From Halomonas sp. (GTDB lineage Bacteria > Pseudomonadota > Gammaproteobacteria > Pseudomonadales > Halomonadaceae), in NCBI RefSeq assembly GCF_017515565.1, contig NZ_JAFWFN010000049.1, positions 124,001 through 188,000 on the forward strand: 64,000 bases of DNA, in the 5' to 3' direction. Positions 52,467-62,594 of this stretch are shown here, one piece after another; position 1 is the stretch's first letter, and each line of letters opens with the position of its first letter. Position numbers and translations under genes: made by a program. The notes under the pieces are model-generated. The model was not told the DNA's origin, did no database searches, and was given only the letters and a program-made list of their open reading frames with translations.

Positions 52467-54215
52467 GTGAAACAAAAATCTGCTAAGCGGCAACTAGTAA
52501 ACAAATCACCTCGCGGTAAGCCACGTGGCAGAGGGCTAAGCGTTATAGCCTTAGCAGCGCTACGCGACCTGCTGGGTGATGAGCGCACCAACCCCGCGCT
52601 CAAACGCCGCGATCTGTTGATTGAGCACCTGCACGCGATTCAAGATGCCCATGGCTATTTATCGTTGGTTGAACTGCGCGCGTTAGCGACCTATATGAAC
52701 CTGCCCATGGCTGAGGTATACGAAACCGCTACCTTTTATGCTCACTTTGACGTGGTTCACGACCACCAGGCGCCTCCACCGGATACTACTATTCGCGTGT
52801 GCGATTCGCTCTCCTGCCAGTTAGCGGGGGCAAGGCAGCTGCACCACGCCTTGGAAGCACGGGTCGATCCAGCGTGTGTACGAGTGATTCGCGCCCCTTG
52901 TATGGGCCGCTGCGACAGCGCGCCGGTGGTGGAAGTAGGGCATCACCATGTGCGGTATGCCACTGCAGACGGCGTTGAGGCGGTGGTGGATACCGGCCAC
53001 TTTCACCCGGAAGCGATTGCTTGGCAGCGGTTAGAGGCTTACCGGCAAGCCGGTGGCTTTGAGCTACTTAGCCAGTGCCGTAGTGGTCAGGTGACGGTTG
53101 AGACGCTTATGACGTTGCTTGAGCGCTCGATGCTACGCGGGCTGGGCGGGGCAGGCTTTCCCACCTTTAAGAAGTGGCATTTCGTGCGGCAAGAGGAAGG
53201 CCCACGTTACTGCGTTATCAATGCTGACGAGGGCGAGCCCGGCACCTTCAAAGACCGCTACTACCTGGAAAAAGCGCCGCATCAGTTTTTGGAAGGGGCG
53301 TTGGTCAGCGCCTGGGCCATTGAGGCCGAGCAGCTCTATATTTACCTGCGCGACGAGTACCCAGGGCTTCACCGGGTCCTAAACGAAGCAATTAATGAGC
53401 TGGAAAAAGCAGGGCTAGTGGTGCCAGGGTTTATTGTGCTGCGCCGGGGTGCAGGGGCCTATATCTGTGGGGAAGAGTCGGCGCTGATTGAGTCCCTTGC
53501 AGGCAAACCCGGCAAGCCTCGCCATCGGCCGCCTTATGTTGCCCAGCAGGGACTGTTTGGCCGCCCCACGCTGGTTAATAACGTCGAAACGGTGTATTGG
53601 ATTCCACGCATTTGGAAAAAGGGCGCCGCGTGGTTTGCCGAGCAGGGGCGCAACGATAGAAGTGGGTTACGCAGCTTTTCTGTATCCGGCCGGGTAAAAA
53701 AGCCCGGAGTTTACCTAGCGCCCGCGGGTATTACCTTGGGCGAGCTCCTTGAAGAGTACTGTGGGGGAGTGACGGAGGGGCACACCCTGGCCGCCTACCT
53801 GCCCGGTGGCGCGTCGGGGGGGATTCTTCCCGCCAGTAAGGCGGATATTCCGCTGGATTTCGACACGCTACATGAGCACGGCTGTTTTATCGGCTCGGCG
53901 GCGATTGTGGTGCTTTCCGATCAAGACAACCTGCAGGCCGTGGCGACCAACCTATTGGCCTTCTTCGCCGATGAGTCTTGTGGGCAGTGCACGCCTTGCC
54001 GAGTGGGTACCGAAAAAATGCTCACCCTGCTGGAGAGTAACCGCTGGGATGTGCAGGCGCTCACCCGCTTGGCCCAAGTGATGCAAGACGCCTCAATTTG
54101 TGGGTTGGGGCAGGCGGCACCCAACCCGGTGCTGGGGCTCCTTAAAGATTTTCGAGCCGAACTTAGCCAGCAGCAGATTATCGTCAGCGATGCTGCTAGA
54201 GGGAGTACGCCATGA
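52467..54215 (+). CDS. fdsB: NAD-dependent formate dehydrogenase, fused gamma-beta (NuoE-NuoF) subunit
   Basis: The 582-residue protein fuses a NuoE-like domain (first 190 residues, with 2Fe-2S cysteines in CDSLSC and APCMGRCD) to a NuoF-like domain. The NuoF part has RGLGGAGFPTFKKW, NADEGEPGTFKDR, the NAD/FMN segment RRGAGAYICGEESALIESL and the 4Fe-4S motif SCGQCTPCRVG with a later Cys. It would pass electrons from the alpha subunit to NAD. The start is GTG 52467 with a weak upstream AAGAG. It overlaps the alpha gene by four bases. A hydrogenase or complex I homologue is less likely, as no other Nuo gene is present. Confidence 0.88.
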   Translation: MKQKSAKRQLVNKSPRGKPRGRGLSVIALAALRDLLGDERTNPALKRRDLLIEHLHAIQDAHGYLSLVELRALATYMNLPMAEVYETATFYAHFDVVHDHQAPPPDTTIRVCDSLSCQLAGARQLHHALEARVDPACVRVIRAPCMGRCDSAPVVEVGHHHVRYATADGVEAVVDTGHFHPEAIAWQRLEAYRQAGGFELLSQCRSGQVTVETLMTLLERSMLRGLGGAGFPTFKKWHFVRQEEGPRYCVINADEGEPGTFKDRYYLEKAPHQFLEGALVSAWAIEAEQLYIYLRDEYPGLHRVLNEAINELEKAGLVVPGFIVLRRGAGAYICGEESALIESLAGKPGKPRHRPPYVAQQGLFGRPTLVNNVETVYWIPRIWKKGAAWFAEQGRNDRSGLRSFSVSGRVKKPGVYLAPAGITLGELLEEYCGGVTEGHTLAAYLPGGASGGILPASKADIPLDFDTLHEHGCFIGSAAIVVLSDQDNLQAVATNLLAFFADESCGQCTPCRVGTEKMLTLLESNRWDVQALTRLAQVMQDASICGLGQAAPNPVLGLLKDFRAELSQQQIIVSDAARGSTP

Positions 54216-57010
54216 CCGCCCCCTTTACGTTAACCCTGGATGGCCATGCGGTAACGGCTTACCCCGGCGAAACCCTATGGCAGGTGGCCAAGCGCAGCGG
54301 AGAAACCATCCCCCACCTGTGCTTTAAAGAGGCCCCCGGCTACCGTGCCGACGGCAACTGCCGGGCCTGTATGGTGGAAATTGACGGCGAGCGTGCCTTG
54401 GCCGCTAGCTGCCTACGTGAAGCGGCACCCGGTATGGTGGTGCGCAGCGCAAGCTCAAAGCGTGCGGTGCAGGCCCGGGAAACCGTGCTGGAACTGTTAA
54501 TGGCCGACCAGCCCAGCCGGGCGGAAAGCCCTGACCGTTCCAGCCATTTCTGGGCCATGGCCGACCAGCTTGCGGTCAACGAAAACGCTGTGAAAGCTTG
54601 GCTACCGCCACGCAGGCTTTCATCGGTTAGCCATGCGGCGGTTGCGCCTACCATTGCGCAGCCGGATACCAGTCACCCGGCCATGCACGTTAATCTAGAG
54701 GCTTGCATCACCTGCAGCCTATGCGTGCGGGCGTGCCGCGAAGTGCAGAGTAACGATGTGATTGGTTTGGCGCAGCGCGACGCAGCCACCGCTGTCGTTT
54801 TTGATTTTAGCGACCCCATGGGCGACAGCACCTGTGTGGGCTGTGGCGAGTGCGTGCAGGCGTGTCCTACGGGTGCACTCATGCCCGCTACGCTAGTAGA
54901 TGCGGCTGGGCGCGGTGATTCGAGCAGTCAGCGCCAGGTGGATTCCGTTTGCCCCTACTGCGGCGTGGGCTGTCAGCTTACCTACCATATAAATAACGAT
55001 TCCCTAGCTTACGTGGAAGGGCGCAACGGCCCTGCCAACCAAGGGCGCCTGTGCGTGAAAGGGCGCTTTGGATTTGATTACGTCAGCCATCCAGCGCGCC
55101 TCACCAAGCCGCTGCTGCGTAAACCCGGCATACCCAAAACCCTCGACCCGAACTTCGACCCCAACCATCCATTGAGCCACTTCCGCGAAGCCAGTTGGGA
55201 GGAGGCGCTTGACGCGGCAGCCGGCGGATTAATCAACATCAAAACCGCCCATGGCCCAAAAGCGTTAGCGGGCTTTGGCAGTGCTAAGTGCTCAAATGAG
55301 GAGGCTTGGCTGTTCCAAAAGCTGGTGCGCACCGGGTTTGGCAGCAATAACGTCGACCACTGCACGCGGCTATGCCATGCCAGCTCCGTGGCCGCGCTGA
55401 TGGAGTGTTTGGGTTCCGGGGCAGTTACCGCCTCGTTTATGCAGGCGCTTGATGCGGACGTGGTGATTCTCACCGGCTGCAACCCAGCGGTGAATCACCC
55501 GGTGGCGGCCACCTTCTTTAAGCAGGCGGCCAAACGCGGCACCGAGATTATTATTCTCGACCCTCGCGGGCAGGCATTAGATGCTTACGCTAGCCTAAGC
55601 GTGCGCTTTACACCGGGCGCCGATGTCTCGCTGTTTAATGCGCTCTTGCATGTGATTATTACCGAAGAACTGTATGACGAAGCGTATATCGGAGCCCATA
55701 CCGAAGGTTTTGAAGCGCTTAAAAATAGCGTGGCCCACAGCACCCCTGAGGCCATGAGCGCGCTGTGCGGCGTAGCACCTGATACCCTTCGCGACGTGGC
55801 GCGCCGCTATGCCAATGCCGATAAAGCGATGATTTTCTGGGGCATGGGAATTTCTCAGCATACCCACGGCACCGACAACGCCCGCTGTTTAATCTCCCTG
55901 GCGCTGGCCTGCGGCCATACGGGGCGCCCTGGCACCGGCCTTCACCCACTGCGCGGGCAGAACAATGTCCAGGGGGCTTCTGATGCGGGGCTAATTCCTA
56001 TGGTACTGCCGGACTATCAACCGGTGGGTGATAGCCAGCTGCGAGCCGCTTTTGAGGAGCTGTGGAACACGCCGCTGAGCGATGAGCCTGGGTTAACCGT
56101 TGTCGAGGTGATGGATGCCATCCATGCAGGCAGCGTGCGCGGTATGTATATTTTAGGGGAAAACCCCGCCATGTCTGACCCAGACCTGACCCACGCCCGG
56201 GCCGCGCTGGGTAAGCTTGAACAGTTAGTGGTGCAGGACCTGTTCGTTACCGAAACCGCCCAGTTGGCTGATGTGATTCTGCCCGCGTCCGCCTGGCCGG
56301 AAAAAGAGGGCACGGTGACGAACACTAACCGGCAAGTGCAGCTAGGCCGTGCAGCGCTGCCCTTGCCGGGGGATGCCAAGCCCGATGGGTGGATTATTCA
56401 AGAGATTGCCAACCGCTTTGGGCTCGACTGGCACTACGCTCACCCTAACGAGGTGTTCGCGGAGATGCAGCAGGGCATGACGTCGCTTAATCACATTAGC
56501 TGGGAGAGGCTGGCGCGGGAAGGCTCAGTGACGTACCCCTGCGCAGCAGAAGATGAACCCGGACAGGACGTGGTCTTCAGCGACGCTTTTCCCCGAAAAG
56601 GGGGGCGGGCGAGATTCTCCCCAACGCGCCCGATGCCACCGGATGAGCCGGTGGATGAGGCTTACCCCACGGTGCTTACCACCGGCCGGCAGCTGGAGCA
56701 CTGGCACACTGGTTCTATGACCCGGCGCAGCCAGGCGTTGGATGCGTTAGAGCCAGTAGCGGTTGCCAGTCTTTCTCCCGGCGAGCTTTACCGGTTGGGG
56801 GTTTCCCCCGGTGAAAAGCTGACGATAACAACGCGACGAGGCACGATTACGCTAACTGCCCGCATGGATCCCAATATTCCCGATGGCATGGTATTTGTGC
56901 CGTTTGCCTATGTTGAAGCGGCGGCTAACCTGCTCACCAATCCAGCCCTTGACCCTTACGGCAAAATACCCGAGTTCAAGTATGCTGCCTGTAAGCTAAC
57001 CCCGGCCTAA
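54212..57010 (+). CDS. fdsA: Formate dehydrogenase alpha subunit (molybdopterin, Cys-type)
   Basis: The 932-residue catalytic subunit oxidises formate to CO2. The N-terminus carries a 2Fe-2S site (Cys37, 50, 53, 67) and 4Fe-4S motifs CITCSLCVRAC and CVGCGECVQACPTG. The catalytic part has CPYCGVGCQL, then DHCTRLCHASSVAAL with Cys388 (TGC) at the molybdenum-ligand position, and the bis-MGD domains to the C-terminus. It is the cysteine rather than selenocysteine form. No fdhD or fdsD gene is nearby. It is coupled to the beta gene by ATGA. The neighbouring catabolic genes suggest it removes formate made in that pathway. Confidence 0.93.
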   Translation: MTAPFTLTLDGHAVTAYPGETLWQVAKRSGETIPHLCFKEAPGYRADGNCRACMVEIDGERALAASCLREAAPGMVVRSASSKRAVQARETVLELLMADQPSRAESPDRSSHFWAMADQLAVNENAVKAWLPPRRLSSVSHAAVAPTIAQPDTSHPAMHVNLEACITCSLCVRACREVQSNDVIGLAQRDAATAVVFDFSDPMGDSTCVGCGECVQACPTGALMPATLVDAAGRGDSSSQRQVDSVCPYCGVGCQLTYHINNDSLAYVEGRNGPANQGRLCVKGRFGFDYVSHPARLTKPLLRKPGIPKTLDPNFDPNHPLSHFREASWEEALDAAAGGLINIKTAHGPKALAGFGSAKCSNEEAWLFQKLVRTGFGSNNVDHCTRLCHASSVAALMECLGSGAVTASFMQALDADVVILTGCNPAVNHPVAATFFKQAAKRGTEIIILDPRGQALDAYASLSVRFTPGADVSLFNALLHVIITEELYDEAYIGAHTEGFEALKNSVAHSTPEAMSALCGVAPDTLRDVARRYANADKAMIFWGMGISQHTHGTDNARCLISLALACGHTGRPGTGLHPLRGQNNVQGASDAGLIPMVLPDYQPVGDSQLRAAFEELWNTPLSDEPGLTVVEVMDAIHAGSVRGMYILGENPAMSDPDLTHARAALGKLEQLVVQDLFVTETAQLADVILPASAWPEKEGTVTNTNRQVQLGRAALPLPGDAKPDGWIIQEIANRFGLDWHYAHPNEVFAEMQQGMTSLNHISWERLAREGSVTYPCAAEDEPGQDVVFSDAFPRKGGRARFSPTRPMPPDEPVDEAYPTVLTTGRQLEHWHTGSMTRRSQALDALEPVAVASLSPGELYRLGVSPGEKLTITTRRGTITLTARMDPNIPDGMVFVPFAYVEAAANLLTNPALDPYGKIPEFKYAACKLTPA

Positions 57011-57041
57011 GCGATTGAAACTAGCTATGGAGGCCGCTGGG

Positions 57042-60000
57042 CTAGCGTCTAAGCCTCCCGCCAATGACCAGCATACATGGCGTTAGCAGCAGGGTAAGGC
57101 CAGTGGCGAAGGTGAGGCCACCGGCGATGGCACTGGACATTTGCGTCCACCACTGAGCGGAAGGGGCGTTAAAGCCAAGGGCTGGGGCAAACAGGTTCAC
57201 GTTAATGCCCAACACCATGGGCATTAGCCCCAGCACCGTGGTAATCGCCGTCAGCAATACCGGGCGCAGGCGCAAACAGCCTGCTTCCAACGCTGCCTCT
57301 GGGGGCGTCATGCCATTGCTCCGTAGCTCATTATAAGTGTCAATCAAGACGATATTGTTGTTTACCACAATGCCTGCCAGGGCAATAACCCCCATGCCCA
57401 CCATCACAATGCCAAAGGCTTGGCCGGTAATCAGCAAGCCCATCAGTACCCCAGCCGTTGAAAACACAATCGCAGAGAGCACCAGTGCCGCTTGGTAGTA
57501 GCTATTGAACTGGGTGACTAAGATCAGCGCCATGAGGCCAATGGCAATTAAAAATGCGCTAATCAAAAACTGCATCGCTTCTTGCTGGTCTTCCTGCTCC
57601 CCGGCCACGTTCACCATTAAGCCATCGGGCAGTTGGCCCTCGCCCGCTGAAAGCAGCGCCCGCAAGCGCTCGTCGGCAAGGTGACCGGGGGCTAAATCTG
57701 CCTCAAGAGTAATCGCCCGACGCCCATCAATGCGGTTTAGTGTGCCAACTTTAGGCGCTGGGGTAATCGTTACAAAGTGAGAGATAGGCACTTGGCCGCG
57801 CGGGGTATTAATGGTTAACCGCTCAAGTTGATCCAGCGATCGCCAGGACTTGGGCAGGCGAACGCGAATATCCACTTCATCGCTCACCGTAGGCGGGCGG
57901 TAGCTAGCTACCTGCAGCCCTGTGGTCAGCAGCTGTACCGCACTGCCAATGGTCGTAATGTCGGTGCCCATGCGGGCAGCGGCTTCACGATCAACGTTCA
58001 CCCGTCACTCCACCCCCGGAAGGCTGCGGTTGTCCTGAATATCGGTAAACCCGCCCAGCTCGCGCATAAGCCCCACCAACTGATTAACCCCCGCATCGGC
58101 AACGTCCGGGTCGGTGGCGCTTATCTCTAGCACAATGGGTTTGCCGCCACCGGGGCCCATCTCCTGCTCCTGGAACTCCAGGGTTATGCCAGGTATATCC
58201 CGGGTGCGTTCAGCCATATCGTCTAATATCGCTTGTGCAGGACGGCGTTGGTACCAATCCACAAACTGAAACTGCAGCACGCCCACCACATCACTGCCCA
58301 TCTGCTGGTCGGGCGCCGCAAATGAACGGGCATAGAGCGCTTCTACTTCGCTCATTCCACTCAGGCGGTTTTCCACTCGCTGCAGGATGGCATCAGCTTC
58401 CAGGGCAGAGAAATCTCCGCGGGCGCGCACTAATACCTGGGCGCTGTCTGGTTCCACGTTGGGAAAGAAATCCACCCCGTGATTGAAACGCGCATAGCCA
58501 GTGTAGAGCAGGGCAATCAGCAGTAGGGCGAACAGAAGCACCCAGCTAGGGTGTTGTAGCAGCCGCGCTAACAGGCTGCGGTAGTGGCGCCCAAGGGCCG
58601 TGCTTTCGGGTTTGGCGGTTCCCTCGCTGGTGGCGGCTTCTTCGTTAGAAGCGGGCGTGTCTGAAGCCGAATCATCAGAAACCAATTTGGCAGAAACTGC
58701 TTTGGCAGGGCGGGTCACCAGCCGCCCCAGCGTAGGTAGAAATATCAGCGCCATGGCCAACGATGCCAGCAAGCATAAGATCACCGTGGCGGGCAGGTAC
58801 TTCATAAACTGCCCCACCATCCCTGGCCAAAACAGCAGCGGTACAAACACCGCCAACGTCGTCGCCGTAGAGGCAATGACCGGCCAACTCATGCGCGTGG
58901 CTGCGTTCAGCCACGCCTGATGGGGCGACTGCCCGTCATGCAAATGGCGGTCGGCCAGTTCACTAACCACAATGGCGCCGTCCACCAGCATGCCAGCGAC
59001 TAAGATCAACGCGAACAGCACCACAACGTTGAGCGTAAAGCCAAAGGCCCATACCAGTAGAATGCCGGTTAAAAATGCCCCCGGTATGGTCAAGCCCACC
59101 AGCAGTGCCATGCGCCAGCCCATCACCGCCACTACCACAATCAGCACCAGCACGACGGCGGTCAGTACGTTGTTTAACAGCTCAGAGAGCATGTTCTGCA
59201 CCGTGACTGATTCATCCAAAATAGTGGTCACGCTGAGCTGTTCCGGTAGCAGGTCGCCAGCTTGGGCAAAGCGTTCCCGTACGGCATCGATAGTGGCGAT
59301 AATATTGGCCCCGGCGCGCTTAGAAATTTCCAGCACCACCGCTGGCTCGCCGTCAATACGGGCAAAGCCCTCGGCCTCTCTATAGGTGGGGTGAATCCAG
59401 GCCACATCGCCGAAGGTCACCACTTGGTCGCCTTCCACTTTCACCGGCATCTGCATCACATCATCAAGGGATTCAATAATGCCCGGCACCTTAAGTGCCA
59501 AACGCCCGGCGCCGGTGTCTAAACTGCCCGCCGCTACTAATCGATTATTACGCGATATCTGATTAAACAGCGTGTCAAAATCAACGCCGTAGCTCTCTAG
59601 TACCAACGGGTCCACGACGATTTCCAGCAGGTCTTCCCGCTCCCCGGCAATATCCACCTCTAGCACATTGGCGATGCCCTCAATCTCTTCTTTAAGGCGC
59701 CGGGCAATCGTAATGCGCTCGCGGGTATCTAACTGCCCGGAAAGGCCAATGGTAAGCACCGGAAATTCCGAGACGTTCACTTCCATCACCCGCGGCTCTT
59801 CAGCTTCAGCGGGCAAGCTGCTGCGGGCAATGTCTACGCGTTCACGTACATCAGAAAGGGCCGTGTTAGGGTTGAAACCTGGGTCAAACTCCAGGGTCAC
59901 CGCGGCATGGCCTTCGCTGGACTGTGCGGTGAATTTGCGCAGCCCTTCGATTCCCCGTAGCTCCTGCTCCATGGGGCGAATTAAAAGCCGTTCGCCATCT

Positions 60001-60173
60001 TCGGGGCTAACCCCTTCCAGAGAGAGCGAAACGTAAACAATTGGGATAGTGACGTCGGGGTTGGCTTCCTTAGGAATGGTTTGCCAGGCAGCAATGCCCG
60101 CTAGCAGTAACCCGACGAGCAGCAGTAGCGTGGTGCGCGTGTGGGTAAGCGCCGCATTAATTAGTTGGCGCAT
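57042..60173 (-). pseudogene. RND efflux permease interrupted by an in-frame TGA
   Basis: The minus strand encodes an RND permease in two in-frame pieces, about 720 residues (60173-58008) and about 320 (58004-57042), separated only by TGA at 58007-58005. The break reads SLPGVE-TGA-RVNVDREAAARMG, where homologues have GIEW, so TGG has become TGA. The TM4 region reads VDGAIVV, with one Asp instead of the AcrB Asp pair, and TM10 reads AGIVVNNNIVLID without the usual Lys. That makes it a divergent or metal-type RND. The start ATG 60173 has GGAAGGTGG upstream. A sequencing error, true nonsense mutation or readthrough would each fit. No transposon is present. Confidence 0.85.
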
Positions 60174-61254
60174 AACCACCTTCCTGGCGGTTGGCAGGAA
60201 CGGGCATGACGGTGTCGCCCGGGGCAACTAAGCCAGCGCCAAGGGTAATCAGCTGAAGCGGATCCGGTAGACCCGTCACGTAAGCGCGTTCGATATCGGC
60301 ACTCACCAGTTCAATGGCCGTTTGGGCCACTTGGTTTTCACCTACTATATGCTTAACTGCTAACTGGCCGTGTTCGTCCAGGCTAAAAAGTGCGGGTGAG
60401 AGCGTATGTACGTGGCGCGGCGGTAGGGTAATGGTGAACTCCGCGCTGCCCCCTGCCAAACGTTGTCGGTCAGGGTTGTCCAGGGTTACTTCGATATAAA
60501 AGGTACGGGTGGCTTCTTCAGCTCGGCTACTGATATGGGTTATCTCACCGGTTAACGCGCGACCGTTTAACAGCCGTGCAGTGACCGGTAGGCCAACGCT
60601 GAGTTCGCCAATTTGCTGTTGAGATACCCAAGCGGTGCCGGTTAAACGGCGGTCGTCAATTAAGCGGCCCCACTCTTCGCCGGGCTGCAGCAAATCGCCT
60701 AGTTCCACCTGCACCCGGTCAAGGACGCCTTCAAAGGGGGCGGTAGGGCGGGTGTCGTTTAGCTGTTTTTCCAGCTGGGCAACCTGGGCAGCGCTGGCAC
60801 TTAACGCGCTCTGTAGGCGCAGTAGTTCAGGCTGTGAAATGAGCTCCCGGCGGCGTAGGTTCTGCGCCCCGGAAAATTCAGCTTCTGCCACGGACAACTC
60901 ATCCCTTGCTTGCTGCAAACGTTCGGGTAGGGCTTCGTTATCCAGCACCAGCAGGGTATCGCCTTGGGCCACTGTCGTCCCCTGGGCAATGGGCTTTTCC
61001 GCCACGAAGCCTGCCACGCTAGCGCGTAAGGTGGTTTCGCGCTGGGCGGTTAATTGGCCTTGGATAACCTGCTGAGGAACATAAGGGGTGCTTTGCTGAA
61101 CTATCACCTCTACCCGTGGAAGCGCCTCGCTTTCTGAGCTGCTGCTCTCGGGTGGGTCGGTTTGAAAGCGCTGAAAATCGCCAAAGGCAAGCCATATTAC
61201 CAGTGCTAGAACCAGCAGGCTGGCAAGGGCGTAAGAGTAGGGGATTCGTCGCAT
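60157..61254 (-). CDS. RND efflux periplasmic adaptor (membrane fusion protein)
   Basis: The 365-residue protein has an N-terminal anchor or signal (YALASLLVLALVIWLAFG), an acidic Ser linker and lipoyl half-motif GFVAEKPIAQGTTVAQGDTLLVLDNEALP (parts). A coiled-coil hairpin (about residues 115-165) and a second lipoyl half TRPTAPFEGVLDRVQVELGDLL follow, then beta-barrel domains. It overlaps the interrupted permease by 17 bases and would form a pump with it. The adaptor itself is intact. The 261-base gap upstream to mdh contains no further gene I can support. Confidence 0.88.
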   Translation of the reverse strand: MRRIPYSYALASLLVLALVIWLAFGDFQRFQTDPPESSSSESEALPRVEVIVQQSTPYVPQQVIQGQLTAQRETTLRASVAGFVAEKPIAQGTTVAQGDTLLVLDNEALPERLQQARDELSVAEAEFSGAQNLRRRELISQPELLRLQSALSASAAQVAQLEKQLNDTRPTAPFEGVLDRVQVELGDLLQPGEEWGRLIDDRRLTGTAWVSQQQIGELSVGLPVTARLLNGRALTGEITHISSRAEEATRTFYIEVTLDNPDRQRLAGGSAEFTITLPPRHVHTLSPALFSLDEHGQLAVKHIVGENQVAQTAIELVSADIERAYVTGLPDPLQLITLGAGLVAPGDTVMPVPANRQEGGYAPTN

Positions 61255-61515
61255 GGGGGTGCTATATCCGTATAAGCCCAGAAAACCGTATGTTAAAACT
61301 GTACGTTAAAGACAGTGCTGAAGGTGGGGCGCGCAGCCTGTCACACCATAGCGTAACCCGAGCTTCTCAGCGAGTAGCAAGCAGCTGCGGGAATGGTACT
61401 AGCCTCATGTCTGATTGAGTTTTTGCCCGGCTGGGCATACCATCTTGTCGTCTTAAGTTCTGTCGAACCACCCTCAGGCGAGCCATTACACTCGGCAAAC
61501 CATCAAGGAGCAATG

Positions 61516-62490
61516 ATGAAAGATCCAGTACGTATTGCGATTACCGGCGGCGCAGGCCAAATCAGTTACTCTCTTATTTTCCGCATCGCCGCAGGCGACA
61601 TGTTGGGGCCGGATCAGCCTGTCATTCTTCAGCTTCTGGAAATCCCCCAGGCGATGGACGCCCTGAACGGCGTGGTGATGGAAGTCAACGACTGTGCCTT
61701 CCCGCTAGTACAAGATATTGTTGCGACTGACGACCCCAATGTCGCGTTCAAAGACGCTGACTTCGCCCTATTGGTAGGTGCCCGTCCGCGTGGCCCCGGC
61801 ATGGAGCGTAAAGACCTGCTGGAAGCCAACGCAGCGATCTTCTCCGTACAGGGTAAAGCGCTGAACGATCACGCAAGCCGTGATGTAAAAGTGCTGGTAG
61901 TGGGTAACCCTGCCAACACTAACGCGCTGATTGCTTCTTGCAACGCGCCGGACCTGGACGCTGGTCAGTTTACCGCCATGACGCGTCTGGATCACAACCG
62001 CGCGCTGACGCAGCTGGCTCAGAAAACCGGCAAGCACGTCACCGACGTTGAAAACATGATCATCTGGGGCAACCACAGTGCCACCCAGTATCCAGATCTT
62101 GGCCAGTGCAAAGTTGACGGCAAAGCGGCGTTTGATCTGGTTGAGCGCGACTGGTACGAAAACGACTTCATCCCCACCGTTCAGCAGCGCGGCGCGGCGA
62201 TCATTAAAGCACGCGGTGCGTCATCTGCAGCGTCTGCCGCTTCTTCTGCTATCGACCACATGCGCGATTGGGCGCTGGGCTCCAAAGGTATCGTCAGCAT
62301 GGCGATTCCGTCTGATGGCAGCTACGGCATCGACGCAGGCATCATCTACTCCTACCCGGTGCGCTGCCAGGGTGGTAAGTACGAAATCGTTCAAGGTTTC
62401 GAGCTGGACGCGTTCAGCAAAGAGAAGATGCAAGCCACCGAGAAAGAACTGCGTGAAGAGCGCGCTGCCGTTGAGCACCTGCTCGGCTAA
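61516..62490 (+). CDS. mdh: Malate dehydrogenase (NAD)
   Basis: The 324-residue enzyme oxidises malate to oxaloacetate in the TCA cycle. It begins [29 protein letters not shown] and shows [23 protein letters not shown], the catalytic Asp-His pair with TRLDHNRAL and [13 protein letters not shown], and a typical C-terminus. It is the LDH-like cytosolic MDH type found in many pseudomonad relatives. ATG 61516 is chosen over the adjacent ATG 61513 because AAGGAG then has normal spacing (5 bases). A strong terminator follows. Confidence 0.95.
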   Translation: MKDPVRIAITGGAGQISYSLIFRIAAGDMLGPDQPVILQLLEIPQAMDALNGVVMEVNDCAFPLVQDIVATDDPNVAFKDADFALLVGARPRGPGMERKDLLEANAAIFSVQGKALNDHASRDVKVLVVGNPANTNALIASCNAPDLDAGQFTAMTRLDHNRALTQLAQKTGKHVTDVENMIIWGNHSATQYPDLGQCKVDGKAAFDLVERDWYENDFIPTVQQRGAAIIKARGASSAASAASSAIDHMRDWALGSKGIVSMAIPSDGSYGIDAGIIYSYPVRCQGGKYEIVQGFELDAFSKEKMQATEKELREERAAVEHLLG

Positions 62491-62531
62491 GCATGCCCGC
62501 TGGCGTTTTTAAAAGAACGCTCAGTAAACGC

Positions 62532-62563
62532 AAAACCCCGCAAGCATGCTTGCGGGGTTTTTT
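62532..62563. terminator. Terminator after mdh, bidirectional
   Basis: A perfect 15-bp stem begins AAAACCCCGCAAGC and folds on itself through a central GCATGC, followed by a run of T (62558-62563) on the plus strand. On the minus strand the mirrored arm supplies T residues too, so it can serve both mdh and the convergent HAD phosphatase gene. Confidence 0.9.
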
Positions 62564-62594
62564 ATTGCGATTTACTACTCACCACTCACCACGC

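Noticed and set aside
55373-55375. A possible selenocysteine codon in the formate dehydrogenase active site.
   Set aside because: The codon in the DHCTRLCHASS motif is TGC (Cys), so this is the cysteine form and needs no Sec machinery.
57042-58001. Treating the 3' RND piece as a separate short transporter starting at GTG 58001.
   Set aside because: It has no start region of its own, lacks the N-terminal half of the pump, and is in frame with the upstream piece across one stop codon.
58005-58007. Programmed selenocysteine or readthrough of TGA in the RND gene.
   Set aside because: The position matches Trp in homologues, not Cys, and no Sec element is visible. Nonsense mutation or sequencing error is simpler; readthrough is kept only as a remote option in the findings.
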